This document shows positions 52,654 to 61,390 of a DNA stretch of 64,000 nt, piece by piece. The translations under genes and the position numbers were made by a program. Position 1 is the stretch's first letter; each line of letters opens with the position of its first letter. Source of the DNA: Paenarthrobacter nicotinovorans (lineage in GTDB: Bacteria; Actinomycetota; Actinomycetes; Actinomycetales; Micrococcaceae). The DNA lies in NCBI RefSeq assembly GCF_021919345.1, contig NZ_CP089293.1, positions 62,001-126,000 of the forward strand, in the 5' to 3' direction. The notes beneath the pieces are model-generated. The model was given only the letters and a program-made list of their open reading frames with translations. It was not told the DNA's origin and ran no database searches.

Positions 52654-54837
52654 ATGCCTGAAAACAACCGCCTGGGAACCAGTGCCTTTGCCCTGCCCGG
52701 GCACCTTGCACGCAAAGCGGATCCGCAACTGATCGGCGCCGATGAGCGGCAGTTCGACGCCATTGCAACCAGCCTTGAGGAATCGATCGCTGAACTGTCC
52801 GCCCGGTTGGAGGTCACCCGCAAGCAGCCCGGCGGCCGTGGCCAGGCTGCCTTGGACCGCGACCAGGAGATCCACAGGCTTACTGCCCGGCTGCGGGGAC
52901 TCCGCCGCTTTGGATTGGATCTGTGTCTTGGCCGCATGGTGACACCCGGTAGCCCGGAACCGGTTTACGTCGGCAGGCTGGGCCTCACCGACAGCCAGGG
53001 GAAGAGGCTCCTGATCGATTGGCGGTCACCCGCTGCCGAACCGTTCTTCGGAGCAACACACGCCAACCCGATGGGCCTGGTGAGCCGGCGCCGGTACCGC
53101 TGGACCCGTGCCAGAGTGACCGACTACTGGGACGAAGTTTTCACCGCTGACGGCATGGAAGGAAATGCCGCGCTTGATGACCAGTCCGCCTTTATCGCGA
53201 GCCTTGGGAGCAGCCGCTCGCCGCGCATGCGGGATGTCCTGGGGACTATCCAATCCGACCAGGACCGGATCATCCGTGCCGGCTCGCGTGGGGCGCTGGT
53301 GGTCGACGGCGGTCCTGGTACCGGTAAGACGGTGGTTGCCCTGCACCGCACGGCCTACCTTCTGTACTCCGATCCCCGGCTCAGCCACCGCAACAACCAC
53401 GGAAGAAGCGACGTACTGTTCGTCGGACCGCATCAGCGCTATTTGGCGTACGTGGCCGATGTCCTCCCAAGCCTGGGGGAGGAGGGCGTGCAAACGTGCA
53501 CGTTGCGGGACCTTGTCCCCGAAGGTGCCGGCGCCGGCGTCGAACGCGATGCTGAGGTTGCCCGGCTCAAATCTTCCGTGGAGATGATCAAGGCAATTGA
53601 ACGCGGTGTGAGGTTTTACGAAGAGCCGCCAACCGAGGGCATGGAAGTGGAGACCCCCTATGCCGATATTTGGCTGGGCAGCGACGATTGGGCGGAGGCT
53701 TTTGACGCGGCCGAGCCCGGTACGCCGCACAACGAAGCGAGGGACGACGTCTGGGATGCGTTGCTCGATATCCTGGCGGACAAGCTGGGCGAGCACGATG
53801 TGCCGGAGGCCATGCGGCGCAGGGCTTTGAGCCAGAGCGCGGAGCTGCAGTCGGCCTTCAACAGGGCGTGGCCGCTTCTCGATTACGCAGCCCTGGTGGC
53901 GGACCTGTGGCGCGTGCCGGCCTACCTCCGGTTGTGCGCTCCGCACCTGCAGCCTGGCGAGCGGGAGATGCTTCATCGCGAAAACCCGGAGGCGTGGACT
54001 ACGGCCGACCTCCCGTTGCTGGATTCGGCTCGGTTGCGCCTCGGCGACCCGGAGGCATCCACGCGACGCCGGCGGCAGGCGGCGGTCCTGGCGGCGGAGC
54101 GCGAACTCATGGACCGGGTGGTGGACGACCTCATTGCCGCCGATGATTCCGAGAACCTGGAAATGTACATGCTGCGCGGCGACGACATGAGGGAGAAGCT
54201 GGCAGGCCAGGACGCTGTGGAAATACCCGATCCGGATGTCCTCACCGGACCCTTCGCGCACATCGTGGTGGACGAAGCCCAGGAGCTGACGGACGCAGAG
54301 TGGCGGATGCTGCTGCAGCGCTGCCCGTCCCGTAGCTTCACAGTGGTGGGGGACCGCGCCCAAGCCCGGCACGGGTTTACGGAATCGTGGGAGGAACGCC
54401 TTCACCGGGTGGGCATGGAAAATGTTGCCCTGGCCGGCCTCAGCATCAACTACCGCACTCCCGAAGAAGTCATGGTGGAGGCCGAACCCGTCATCCGTGC
54501 CGCCCTCCCGGACGCCAATGTGCCAACGTCGGTGCGGAGAAGCGGGATTCCGGTGCTCCATGGCGTGAGAGAGGACCTGGAAACGATAGTGGATGCGTGG
54601 CTCGATGCGAACAGTGAGGGCACCGCCTGCGTCATCAGCCAGCCGGTCCTGGGCGAAAACCCGCAGTGGGAGCGGGTCAGCCGGCTCACCCCGGAGTTGT
54701 CCAAGGGCCTTGAATTCGACCTCGTGGTCCTCATCGACCCGGACGATTTCGGTGCCGGGATCGAAGGCGCCGTGGACCGGTACGTGGCGATGACCCGGGC
54801 GACGCAGCAACTCGCCGTCCTCCGGAGCGCACTGTGA
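52654..54837 (+). CDS. helR: HelR-type RNA polymerase recycling/rifamycin-protection ATPase
   Basis: The 727-residue protein is a UvrD/HelD-like superfamily 1 ATPase. An N-terminal coiled coil (residues 30-85) is followed by DWRSPAAEPFFGA near 125, Walker A GGPGTGKT near 219-226 and Walker B VVDEAQEL near 538-545. The C-terminal helicase half includes GDRAQARHGF, LSINYRTPEEVM, GLEFDLVVLIDP and RYVAMTRATQQLAVL. The upstream RAE singles out HelR among HelD-like proteins. HelR pries rifamycins off RNA polymerase and recycles it. Translation start follows AAAGGGAGTCGTGGG. Confidence 0.92.
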   Translation: MPENNRLGTSAFALPGHLARKADPQLIGADERQFDAIATSLEESIAELSARLEVTRKQPGGRGQAALDRDQEIHRLTARLRGLRRFGLDLCLGRMVTPGSPEPVYVGRLGLTDSQGKRLLIDWRSPAAEPFFGATHANPMGLVSRRRYRWTRARVTDYWDEVFTADGMEGNAALDDQSAFIASLGSSRSPRMRDVLGTIQSDQDRIIRAGSRGALVVDGGPGTGKTVVALHRTAYLLYSDPRLSHRNNHGRSDVLFVGPHQRYLAYVADVLPSLGEEGVQTCTLRDLVPEGAGAGVERDAEVARLKSSVEMIKAIERGVRFYEEPPTEGMEVETPYADIWLGSDDWAEAFDAAEPGTPHNEARDDVWDALLDILADKLGEHDVPEAMRRRALSQSAELQSAFNRAWPLLDYAALVADLWRVPAYLRLCAPHLQPGEREMLHRENPEAWTTADLPLLDSARLRLGDPEASTRRRRQAAVLAAERELMDRVVDDLIAADDSENLEMYMLRGDDMREKLAGQDAVEIPDPDVLTGPFAHIVVDEAQELTDAEWRMLLQRCPSRSFTVVGDRAQARHGFTESWEERLHRVGMENVALAGLSINYRTPEEVMVEAEPVIRAALPDANVPTSVRRSGIPVLHGVREDLETIVDAWLDANSEGTACVISQPVLGENPQWERVSRLTPELSKGLEFDLVVLIDPDDFGAGIEGAVDRYVAMTRATQQLAVLRSAL

Positions 54838-54918
54838 TGACACTGTTCACGCTCCGTTAACCGCCCGCTGTGGCGCCGGTCCTAGTTGAGTGTCGGCGGT
54901 GTCTGGTCTACTGGAAGC

Positions 54919-55764
54919 ATGACTATTTTGACTGATACTCCAGTTGCTGGCATCGATGACCAGCCCAACGAAAACACCAAACTCATGATCGCCCTGGACG
55001 TCGATGGCACCCTGGTCGACCATGACGGCCACATGACTCAAGAGGTTCGCTCCGCTGCCCAGGCAGTGGTCGCCAAGGGGCACGACGTCATGATCGCCAC
55101 CGGCCGGTCCCTCAACGCGACGCTGCCGATCATCCAGCAGATCGGCATGGAGCGGGGCTATGCAGTGTGCTGCAACGGCGGCGTGACCCTTCGACTGGAT
55201 CCCGCCTTGGAATCCGGTTACGAGATCATCCACAAAGCAACGTTCGACCCCGCTCCCGCCCTGAAGGCGCTGCGGGAACGGCTGCCCAACGCCAAGTACG
55301 CCCTGGAGGACGAGGACGGCAACTTCCTTTCCACGGAGCGTTTCCAGGATGCCAGCTTCGGCGTGGAGTCCATCGGTGTCGATTTCCAGACGATGCTCGA
55401 TGCCACGGCCGTCCGCGTAGTGGTGTTCAGCAGCGAGAACACTTCCGAGGAGTTCAACGAGGCCATCCGGCACATCGGGCTATCCGGTGTGACCTACTCG
55501 GTGGGGTGGACTGCCTGGCTGGATATTGCCGCTGAGGGTGTCACCAAGGCCAGCGCCTTGGAGGCTCTCCGTCGCCGGCTCGGCACGGACCAGGCCAACA
55601 CGGTGGCCGTGGGCGACGGCCGCAACGACATCGAGATGCTCACCTGGGCCGGCCGCGGCATCGCCATGGGCCAGGCTCCCGATGAGGTGCTCGCCGTTGC
55701 CGACGAGGTCACCGCGTCAGTGCTCGACGACGGCGCGGCGCTGGTTTTGCGCGGCCTGCTGTAA
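54919..55764 (+). CDS. Cof-type HAD-IIB family phosphatase
   Basis: The 281-residue protein from 54919 has motif I ALDVDGTLVDHDGHMT, motif II IATGRSLNATLPII, the lysine in GVTKASALEALRRRLG and motifs III/IV AVGDGRNDIEMLTWAGRGIAMGQAP. It is the second Cof-like phosphatase of the window, only distantly related to the one at 6592. Substrate is unknown. The gene begins 82 bases after helR on the same strand, but with its own promoter-like spacing. Confidence 0.88.
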   Translation: MTILTDTPVAGIDDQPNENTKLMIALDVDGTLVDHDGHMTQEVRSAAQAVVAKGHDVMIATGRSLNATLPIIQQIGMERGYAVCCNGGVTLRLDPALESGYEIIHKATFDPAPALKALRERLPNAKYALEDEDGNFLSTERFQDASFGVESIGVDFQTMLDATAVRVVVFSSENTSEEFNEAIRHIGLSGVTYSVGWTAWLDIAAEGVTKASALEALRRRLGTDQANTVAVGDGRNDIEMLTWAGRGIAMGQAPDEVLAVADEVTASVLDDGAALVLRGLL

Positions 55765-55774
55765 GGATCCGCAC

Positions 55775-56515
55775 TCACTGGAAGTACGTCTGAACCTGCC
55801 CGCCCCCGGCTGACTCGACGATTGCCTGTGCCACCGCCCGGAGCTTGACGTTCCGGTTGCTCGAAGCCTTCTTGATCAGTTCGATCGCTTCTTCCTGGGT
55901 GCAGCGGTTCTGGGCGATGATGATGCCGGTCGCCACGTCGATCACGGTGCGGGATTCCATCGCGGCACGCAGGTTTGCCGCTGTTTGGCTGTGCTGTGCC
56001 AGAAGTATGGCCAGCTGAAGACCCTTGGAAGCCTGCACCACGTAGTCGTTGGCGCGCTGCACGGCCGCTGCGTCGAAGGCGTTGGGGCGGTCGGAATACA
56101 GGTTCAGGCCCGCCGTGGACGTGTCGTCCGGGAGCGGGAAGGGAACGGCCAACACTGAACGTACGCCGTGGCCAGTGATGGCCTCGTTGTATTCCGGCCA
56201 GGTGTTGTCTTTTTCAAAGTCGGGTATGTGGACCTGGGTGCCCTCGCGGCAGGCGTGGAGGCAAGGTCCATCGGCGAACGCGTATTGAACCTCGTCGAGT
56301 CGCCGCGCACGTTCGCTGCTGCTGGCCACCGTGCCCGCGGTCCTCTGACGCATCAGCGTAATTCCGCAGTAGACCTCTGAATCGGAGTTGCTGAACATGC
56401 CGGCCGAGTGCCGTGCCAACTCCTCGAGGAACACTTCCACATCCGGGGTGTTGAGCAGCATGTCCTGGATATCGGCCAGGACCGTGCTCGGCGCTGCGAG
56501 CTGTGGTTCTTCCAT
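55775..56515 (-). CDS. GAF-ANTAR transcription antitermination regulator
   Basis: The 246-residue protein has a GAF domain (about 25-170: DEVQYAFADGPCLHACREGTQVHIPDFEKDNTWPEYNEAITGHGVRSVLAVPFPLPDDTSTAGLNLYSD) and a C-terminal ANTAR domain (about 180-235: LRAAMESRTVIDVATGIIIAQNRCTQEEAIELIKKASSNRNVKLRAVAQAIV), with the conserved AR-GIIM-like core. ANTAR binds paired RNA hairpins to prevent termination. The GAF ligand is unknown. Divergent from the sigma factor gene to its right. Confidence 0.9.
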   Translation of the reverse strand: MEEPQLAAPSTVLADIQDMLLNTPDVEVFLEELARHSAGMFSNSDSEVYCGITLMRQRTAGTVASSSERARRLDEVQYAFADGPCLHACREGTQVHIPDFEKDNTWPEYNEAITGHGVRSVLAVPFPLPDDTSTAGLNLYSDRPNAFDAAAVQRANDYVVQASKGLQLAILLAQHSQTAANLRAAMESRTVIDVATGIIIAQNRCTQEEAIELIKKASSNRNVKLRAVAQAIVESAGGGQVQTYFQ

Positions 56516-56649
56516 GTAAATCTCCGATTCGGTGGACGCGGCTTCCTTTTGAGCCTAACCCCGTTGAAAGCTAATAGTAAGTGTGCTTCTCTTTTTAAGG
56601 AGTCTTGCCGTGGGCTCACCACCCCAGCAGGTTTGAGGATTGAAGCCCC

Positions 56650-57486
56650 ATGCGACAAATCCCACCGTCCGACGTCCTGACACGTCCCCCCGCCAATGCA
56701 CCCGAAGGGAGCATCCGGCAAAGCTTCCAGGACAGCCTGGTCCTGGACCATCTCAATCTGGCCAAGTCCATTGCCGCCCGATACTCCGCCCACACCCATG
56801 ACCTGGATGACGTCCGCCAGGTTGCCTACATGGGCCTGATCAAGGCGGCACGCGGCTACGACAAAGCCAAGGGCGTCAGCTTCCCGGCCTACGCAGCCCC
56901 AACAATTGCCGGCGAGGTGAAAAGGTACCTTCGCGACCATTGCTGGGTAGTGCGGCCACCGCGTCCCATCCAGGACGTGCGGCGCCAAGTGTTGGCCCGC
57001 ACGGAAGAGATGACCCAAACCCTGCAGCGGACGCCGTCACCGCAAGATGTGGCAACGGACCTGAAGCTTGAGCCGGGCCTGGTGCAGGAAGCCCTGACGG
57101 CTGGAACCAGCAAGCGGCCCGATTCGCTGGATGCCCCCGCCGCGGAAGGCCGCGACGGACTTCACGGATCCTTGTCCGCCTTCGGTTGCCCGACAGACAG
57201 GCTCGAAGACGTTCTTGCGCTGCGGAACGCCATCCGCGGATTGAGTGCGGAAGACCGGCACCTGCTCTACCGGCGCTATTACCAGGAGGAAACGCAGTCC
57301 ACCATCGCCGAAGCCCTGGGAATCTCGCAGATGCAGGTGTCACGGAAACTCTCAAGGGTTCTGGTTGCCCTCCAGAAGCAACTGCTGGACGACGAAGCCC
57401 AGCTCCGGAACGGGACCGAACGATCAGGACCACAACGCAGGCTGGGCCAAGGCCGGTACCCGGAGCTCGCACTGCAGTTCGGATAA
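56650..57486 (+). CDS. SigB/SigF-type general stress sigma factor
   Basis: The 278-residue protein has region 2 (DLDDVRQVAYMGLIKAARGYDKAKGVSFPAYAAPTIAGEVKRYLRDHCWVVRPPRPIQDV), region 3 (TPSPQDVATDLKLEPGLVQEALTAG) and region 4 (LSAEDRHLLYRRYYQEETQSTIAEALGISQMQVSRKLSRVLVALQK). This is the group 3 sigma-B/F family. An anti-sigma factor gene usually adjacent is not seen; regulation may be through the nearby ANTAR protein or elsewhere. The C-terminal 25 residues are an extra basic tail. Confidence 0.9.
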   Translation: MRQIPPSDVLTRPPANAPEGSIRQSFQDSLVLDHLNLAKSIAARYSAHTHDLDDVRQVAYMGLIKAARGYDKAKGVSFPAYAAPTIAGEVKRYLRDHCWVVRPPRPIQDVRRQVLARTEEMTQTLQRTPSPQDVATDLKLEPGLVQEALTAGTSKRPDSLDAPAAEGRDGLHGSLSAFGCPTDRLEDVLALRNAIRGLSAEDRHLLYRRYYQEETQSTIAEALGISQMQVSRKLSRVLVALQKQLLDDEAQLRNGTERSGPQRRLGQGRYPELALQFG

Positions 57487-57546
57487 GAGCGGGCAAGGGC
57501 CGGACGGGTTCGCCGCCGCTGAGGCCGCGCTGAGGTAAGTCCAGCC

Positions 57547-58629
57547 CTATTCCGACGACAGCACCACGGTCAGGATCCGGCGCAGGCTCATGGCCACGGA
57601 AGCCGGTGCGTTCACGGGTGCCTGGCCCGCCGCAGCCTCGGCCACGGCGTTGCTCAGGGCGGTGATGCTGTCCTTCGCATCAGCCATGCGTCTGGTCAGC
57701 TCGCCGGATTCCCCGTCCCGCCAATGGTCCACAACAGAGGCCACGGCTTCCAAAGACTCCGAAAGGTAGCCCACCACAGCATCCGGGATGACTGTTCCGG
57801 CGCCTTCTTCCCAGATGGCACTTGCCAGGACGTCGGTGATGTCCTGGACGTGGAAAGTGAGCCGTTCGAGGGTCCGCAAACCTGAGAGGTCGGCCGGCAG
57901 GCGGGTCGCACGACGCCGGGACCTGGGATTCGCCTTGGCGCTCAGCTCCGCTTGGTGCACCGCTGTCCGCACCGCGGCCGCAGTTAGGGACAGTTCGTCG
58001 CTGCGGCTCGCCCATGCTTCGTGGTTGGGCGGCCAGGACTCCTCCATGGCCTTCGCCATGTCTTTGAGCTGCCGTGAAAGTGCTTCCTGGTGGCCGGCGA
58101 TCGCGGGGTCGATGTCGTCCAGGTGCAGGGGCGGAACCACCAGCCAGTTGACGGCGAACCCCACGGCGACGCCCAATGCCATCTGCAGGACGTACGCGAA
58201 GGAGAACCCCTCCGTGTTCGAGTCGCCCAACACCAGGACGAACAACGCAGCCATGGGAATCCATTCAGAGGCACTTCCCAGCCGGGGCAGGCCGCCGATC
58301 AGCACGCCAAGTCCCACGACCAGGGCGACGGCGAAGGCTGTTGGTGCGGTGACCGTTGTGATGGCGAAGGCCATGCCGATACCCAGCACCAGGCCGGCCA
58401 GGCTCTGGAGTCCGTGCTTGGCGGAGTCCGCCACGGTGGGGTGCATGCTGACCAAGGCACCCAGGGGCGCGTAGTACGGGTATTCAGCGGCGGGGCCGGG
58501 CATGAAAGGGGCGATGTACCAGGCCAATCCAGCAGCGATGGCTGTTTTGGCGGCGAACAGGAGTCGATGGCGTGTGACGGTTTTGCGCAGCGCGGGAATC
58601 AGCCGTCGCCTGGAGGGCATGGGGCTCAT
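57547..58629 (-). CDS. FUSC family membrane transporter-like protein
   Basis: The start at 58629 (MSPMPSRRRLIPALRKTVTRHRLLFAAKTAIAAGLAWYIA) gives 360 residues; the ATG three codons in is an alternative. About six helices occupy residues 30-180 (ALGALVSMHP-type motif YYAPLGALVSMHPTVADSAKHGLQSLAG, and SNTEGFSFAYVLQMALGVAVGFAVNWLVVPPLHLDD). The C-terminal half is a cytoplasmic helical domain. FUSC proteins export aromatic or fusaric-acid-type compounds; the substrate here is unknown. It converges with the sigma factor gene. Confidence 0.82.
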   Translation of the reverse strand: MSPMPSRRRLIPALRKTVTRHRLLFAAKTAIAAGLAWYIAPFMPGPAAEYPYYAPLGALVSMHPTVADSAKHGLQSLAGLVLGIGMAFAITTVTAPTAFAVALVVGLGVLIGGLPRLGSASEWIPMAALFVLVLGDSNTEGFSFAYVLQMALGVAVGFAVNWLVVPPLHLDDIDPAIAGHQEALSRQLKDMAKAMEESWPPNHEAWASRSDELSLTAAAVRTAVHQAELSAKANPRSRRRATRLPADLSGLRTLERLTFHVQDITDVLASAIWEEGAGTVIPDAVVGYLSESLEAVASVVDHWRDGESGELTRRMADAKDSITALSNAVAEAAAGQAPVNAPASVAMSLRRILTVVLSSE

Positions 58630-58748
58630 CAATCCAACGGTCGCAGGTATGTGCCCTGGTGTCGAGCGGAAAGCGCTGAACGTGAGCGGAACCATGATTA
58701 CTGGATTCATGTGATTAGAACCACGGCATCCGGGTACACATCCATTGA

Positions 58749-58766
58749 TAGTAACGATGCTTACTA
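58749..58766. promoter_or_regulatory. TAGTAA-(6)-TTACTA inverted repeat
   Basis: TAGTAA and TTACTA are spaced by six bases, 47 bases before the stress-cluster gene at 58813 and 120 bases before the FUSC start. A related ATAGTAAG stretch lies at 56574, upstream of the sigma factor gene. Possible shared operator. Confidence 0.35.
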
Positions 58767-58812
58767 TTCCGGCTGCTGTCCGCAGCCTGCCAACTGTGGA
58801 AAGAGAGCAACA

Positions 58813-59748
58813 ATGACTGAGCGCCAATCGCCGCAGGACGGAAGCTTCGCGGCGCCGAGAGGCGGAGCCCACGCAGGGACCGAGCCTTTTTCCGGAAGCT
58901 ACCTGGACTCGCCGGACGTTGAAACCGATGCCACGCTAACAACTGGTTCCGCAGGTTCCGGTACCGGATCTGCGGATTCCGGCACCGTTGAAACTGCCAA
59001 GCAAGAGGCCGCGGGTGTGGCCGGAGCCGTCGGTGACGCGGCCAGCGGAGTGGTGGACACCGCCAAAACCGAGGCCGGCCACGTAGCCCGTGAGGTCAAG
59101 GTGAACGCCCGCCAGCTGCTCACCCAGACCAAGGGTGAGCTTGCCGACCAGGCCCAGGTCCAGCAGCAGCGCGTTGCCGAAGGGCTGCGCTCCATATCTG
59201 ACGAACTGTCGACCATGGCAAATTCCACCCAGGACGGCGGCGTTGCCACGGATCTCGTCCAACAGGCTGCCCAGCGGTCTTCATCCGTTGCGCAGTGGCT
59301 GGAAGGCCGCGATCCCGGTTCGCTGCTCGACGAGGTCAAGGGCTTTGCCCGCCGCAAGCCAGGGACGTTCCTCCTGTTGGCCGCCGGAGCCGGTGTCCTT
59401 GCAGGTCGACTGGGCCGCGGCATGGCCGGTAACGCCTCCGACGCCGCCTCGGCGCAAAGCACGACGCCGGCAACCACCCCCGGCGCGGAGTACTACCCCT
59501 CTTCCGGCGGAGCGGTAACGCCTCCGGCCGTGGATCTGCCCGGACCGCAGGCAACCACTGCAGGATACGGCTCGGCAACCACCGTGGGAACTCCCGGAAC
59601 GCCTGGGTACGACGCCGGAACCACCGGAAGCTTCGAAGGCTCCACGCTCCCGTACCCGGAGACCGAAGCCGGTGGGATCAAGGCCCAGGGCGATCCGCTC
59701 GCGGGCCCGCTTGATCCGGACAACCCCCAGTACGGAGGTAACCGATGA
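58813..59748 (+). CDS. Long hypothetical envelope-stress protein with single helix
   Basis: The 311-residue protein starts at 58813 behind GAAAGAGAGC. Residues 1-55 are Gly/Ser-rich, residues 55-180 are amphipathic helices like LEA/apolipoprotein proteins (TAKQEAAGVAGAVGDAASGVVDTAKTEAGHVAREVKVNARQLLTQTKGELADQAQVQQQRVAEGL), then RKPGTFLLLAAGAGVLAGRLGRGM is a membrane helix near 190-205, and the rest is disordered. Its stop overlaps the start of the YqjE-like gene (ATGA). Such proteins accompany YqjE/YqjD in actinobacteria and may buffer membranes under stress. Confidence 0.75.
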   Translation: MTERQSPQDGSFAAPRGGAHAGTEPFSGSYLDSPDVETDATLTTGSAGSGTGSADSGTVETAKQEAAGVAGAVGDAASGVVDTAKTEAGHVAREVKVNARQLLTQTKGELADQAQVQQQRVAEGLRSISDELSTMANSTQDGGVATDLVQQAAQRSSSVAQWLEGRDPGSLLDEVKGFARRKPGTFLLLAAGAGVLAGRLGRGMAGNASDAASAQSTTPATTPGAEYYPSSGGAVTPPAVDLPGPQATTAGYGSATTVGTPGTPGYDAGTTGSFEGSTLPYPETEAGGIKAQGDPLAGPLDPDNPQYGGNR

Positions 59749-60176
59749 GCAGTCCCACCGATTTGCCCCCCACCGCGGCCCACGAGAAGGCGGAAAACCT
59801 GCCACTCGGCGAGCTGCTGGGCGACCTGACGCGTGACGTTTCGACGTTGATGCGCCAGGAAGTGGAGCTGGCCAAGGTGGAACTCAAGGAGTCCGCCACC
59901 AAGGCAGGGAAGGGCGCCGGACTGCTGGGCGGAGCTGCCTACGCCGGCCACATCACGGTGCTGTTCCTGTCCATAGCGCTCTGGTGGGCCTTGGGCCAGC
60001 TCGTTGGACTCGGGTGGTCCGCCGTCATCGTCGCGGTCATCTGGGGAATCGTCGCTGCGGTCCTGGCGGTCAAGGGCCGCAAGGAACTGAACACCATCAA
60101 AGGCATGCCCCGGACCGCTGAGACGGTCAAGGAAATACCACCCGCTTTGAAACCCAACACTGAGGAGACACGATGA
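59745..60176 (+). CDS. Phage-holin-3-6-like (YqjE/DUF1469) membrane protein
   Basis: The 143-residue protein has LGELLGDLTRDVSTLMRQEVELAKVELKESATKAGKGAGLLGGAAYAGHITVLFLSIALWWALGQLVGLGWSAVIVAVIWGIVAAVLAVKGRKELN. This is the DUF1469 pattern: an amphipathic helix with the RQEVELAKVEL core, then two membrane helices. It is annotated as phage holin superfamily but functions in vegetative cells, not lysis. It overlaps both neighbours (ATGA), so the three are translated together. Confidence 0.85.
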   Translation: MSSPTDLPPTAAHEKAENLPLGELLGDLTRDVSTLMRQEVELAKVELKESATKAGKGAGLLGGAAYAGHITVLFLSIALWWALGQLVGLGWSAVIVAVIWGIVAAVLAVKGRKELNTIKGMPRTAETVKEIPPALKPNTEETR

Positions 60177-60748
60177 CGCAGAACCCCGACGCCCTGCGCG
60201 CGGACATTGAAGAAACGCGCCGCCGGCTCAGCACCAACGTTGATGCCGTGGCTGACAAAGTCACGCCGTCACACATCGTCAACCGCCGGGTGGACAAGAT
60301 CAAGACAGCTGTTTTCGGCGCCCGCGACGACGTCCAGGACCGGGCAAGCACCGCCGCCCACCAAGCACAGGACACTGTGTCCGGAGTGGTTTCGGATATC
60401 GGCGATGCCCCGCAGGCCATCACCCGCAAAGCCCAGGGCAGCCCTGTCGCCGCAGGGCTGATTGCTTTCGGCGCCGGCCTTCTGGTCTCCTCGCTGTTCC
60501 CCGCCTCTGAAAAGGAGCGCGAAGCAGCGCAGGCAGTCAAGGAAGCAGCCCAGCCGCTCACCGATGAGCTGAGCCACGCGGCACAGGAAGTCGCGGAGCA
60601 CCTTCGCGAGCCCGCCCAAGACGCCATGCAGAACGTCAAGGACAGCGCCACGGAAGCTGCTGCCAACGTCAAGGATGAAGGCCAGGCCGCGGCCGCCGAC
60701 GTCCAGGACCGGGCAGAGACAGCCAAGGACAACGTCAGCAACCAGTAA
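60173..60748 (+). CDS. DUF3618 domain protein
   Basis: The 191-residue protein begins MTQNPDALRADIEETRRRLSTNVDAVADKVTPSHIVNRRVDKIKTAVFGARDDVQ, the DUF3618 motif (IexTRxxLxxxvdxLxdrvxP). A hydrophobic stretch SPVAAGLIAFGAGLLVSSLFPASEKE near 97-120 is a single helix, followed by a charged helical tail with ElaB-like repeats. It is the third gene of the coupled trio. Confidence 0.85.
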   Translation: MTQNPDALRADIEETRRRLSTNVDAVADKVTPSHIVNRRVDKIKTAVFGARDDVQDRASTAAHQAQDTVSGVVSDIGDAPQAITRKAQGSPVAAGLIAFGAGLLVSSLFPASEKEREAAQAVKEAAQPLTDELSHAAQEVAEHLREPAQDAMQNVKDSATEAAANVKDEGQAAAADVQDRAETAKDNVSNQ

Positions 60749-60760
60749 GCCGGCCTGCCA

Positions 60761-60828
60761 ACCCGGGAAGGGGACAGCAAACGCCGCAGTGCATCCTCAT
60801 TGCGACGTAAGTTGTCCCCTTTCCGGGT
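60761..60828. terminator. Long-loop hairpin between convergent genes
   Basis: 60761-60776 (ACCCGGGAAGGGGACA) pairs with 60813-60828 with one G-T wobble. A 36-base loop contains a smaller CGCA/TGCG stem. It separates the DUF3618 and SatD-like genes. Confidence 0.55.
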
Positions 60829-60829
60829 G

Positions 60830-61297
60830 TCAGCGCACTTCGAGGATCATTTGCAGCAGCCGCGCAGCAGCCGGGCGTGCTGCGTGCTCTTCGGCCCATT
60901 GCGCGCGGGCCAGTGCCTTGCTCACAGCCTGCGTAGTGATGCCCAGTTCCTGGGCAACGGCTTTTTGCTGGCCCCGGACTCCGGGCGTCAGCAGGTCCAG
61001 CACCCGCCACTCCGCAGCGCTGCGGTGTTGAACAATATGGCCAAGAAGCCGCAGTACGGCTTCTGCTTCGGAAGCCAGGGCGGCCAGAGGGCCGTCCACC
61101 GCGACGGGTATCCGCTCCTTGCTGGACCGCAGCCTGTCCACGGCCTGGTGGCTGGATTCCACGATGCCCTGCACCTCATCCTCAACCGAGCGGTCGAAAT
61201 CCAGGCGGGCAGGAATGTGCCGCAGGTCCTTGAGCAACTGCGGCACAAGATCGCCGTCGCGGCGGCTGTCGCGCTGGTTGATGGTGAGAGTGAACAT
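60830..61297 (-). CDS. SatD-like protein with C-terminal helix-turn-helix
   Basis: The 155-residue protein begins MFTLTINQRDSRRDGDLVPQLLKDLRHIPARLDFDRSVEDEVQGIVESSHQAVDRLRSSKERIPVAVDGPL, the opening of SatD family proteins (dSR-x-GD-x-VP). Its C-terminus, QQKAVAQELGITTQAVSKALARAQWAEEHAARPAAARLLQMI, has a HTH. SatD in streptococci is linked to acid tolerance in an SRP-related locus; the role in actinobacteria is unknown. Confidence 0.65.
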   Translation of the reverse strand: MFTLTINQRDSRRDGDLVPQLLKDLRHIPARLDFDRSVEDEVQGIVESSHQAVDRLRSSKERIPVAVDGPLAALASEAEAVLRLLGHIVQHRSAAEWRVLDLLTPGVRGQQKAVAQELGITTQAVSKALARAQWAEEHAARPAAARLLQMILEVR

Positions 61298-61390
61298 AGT
61301 GGATCACATGCTACCGGCTGGTAGCAGCTCTGCAAGGGCACAATTCCCCTGTTACTTGCTTCGTGACGGGCTCCGCGAACTTCCGGCGGC

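Noticed and set aside
53026..54843. A 605-codon leftward frame opposite helR.
   Set aside because: HelR motifs are complete on the plus strand; the antisense frame is compositional.
58090..59748. A 552-codon extension upstream of the stress protein at 58813.
   Set aside because: The added part overlaps FUSC antisense; the ribosome site and LEA-like start are at 58813.
59745..60176. A prophage, suggested by the phage-holin label.
   Set aside because: DUF1469/YqjE proteins are chromosomal stress proteins and no other phage gene is present.
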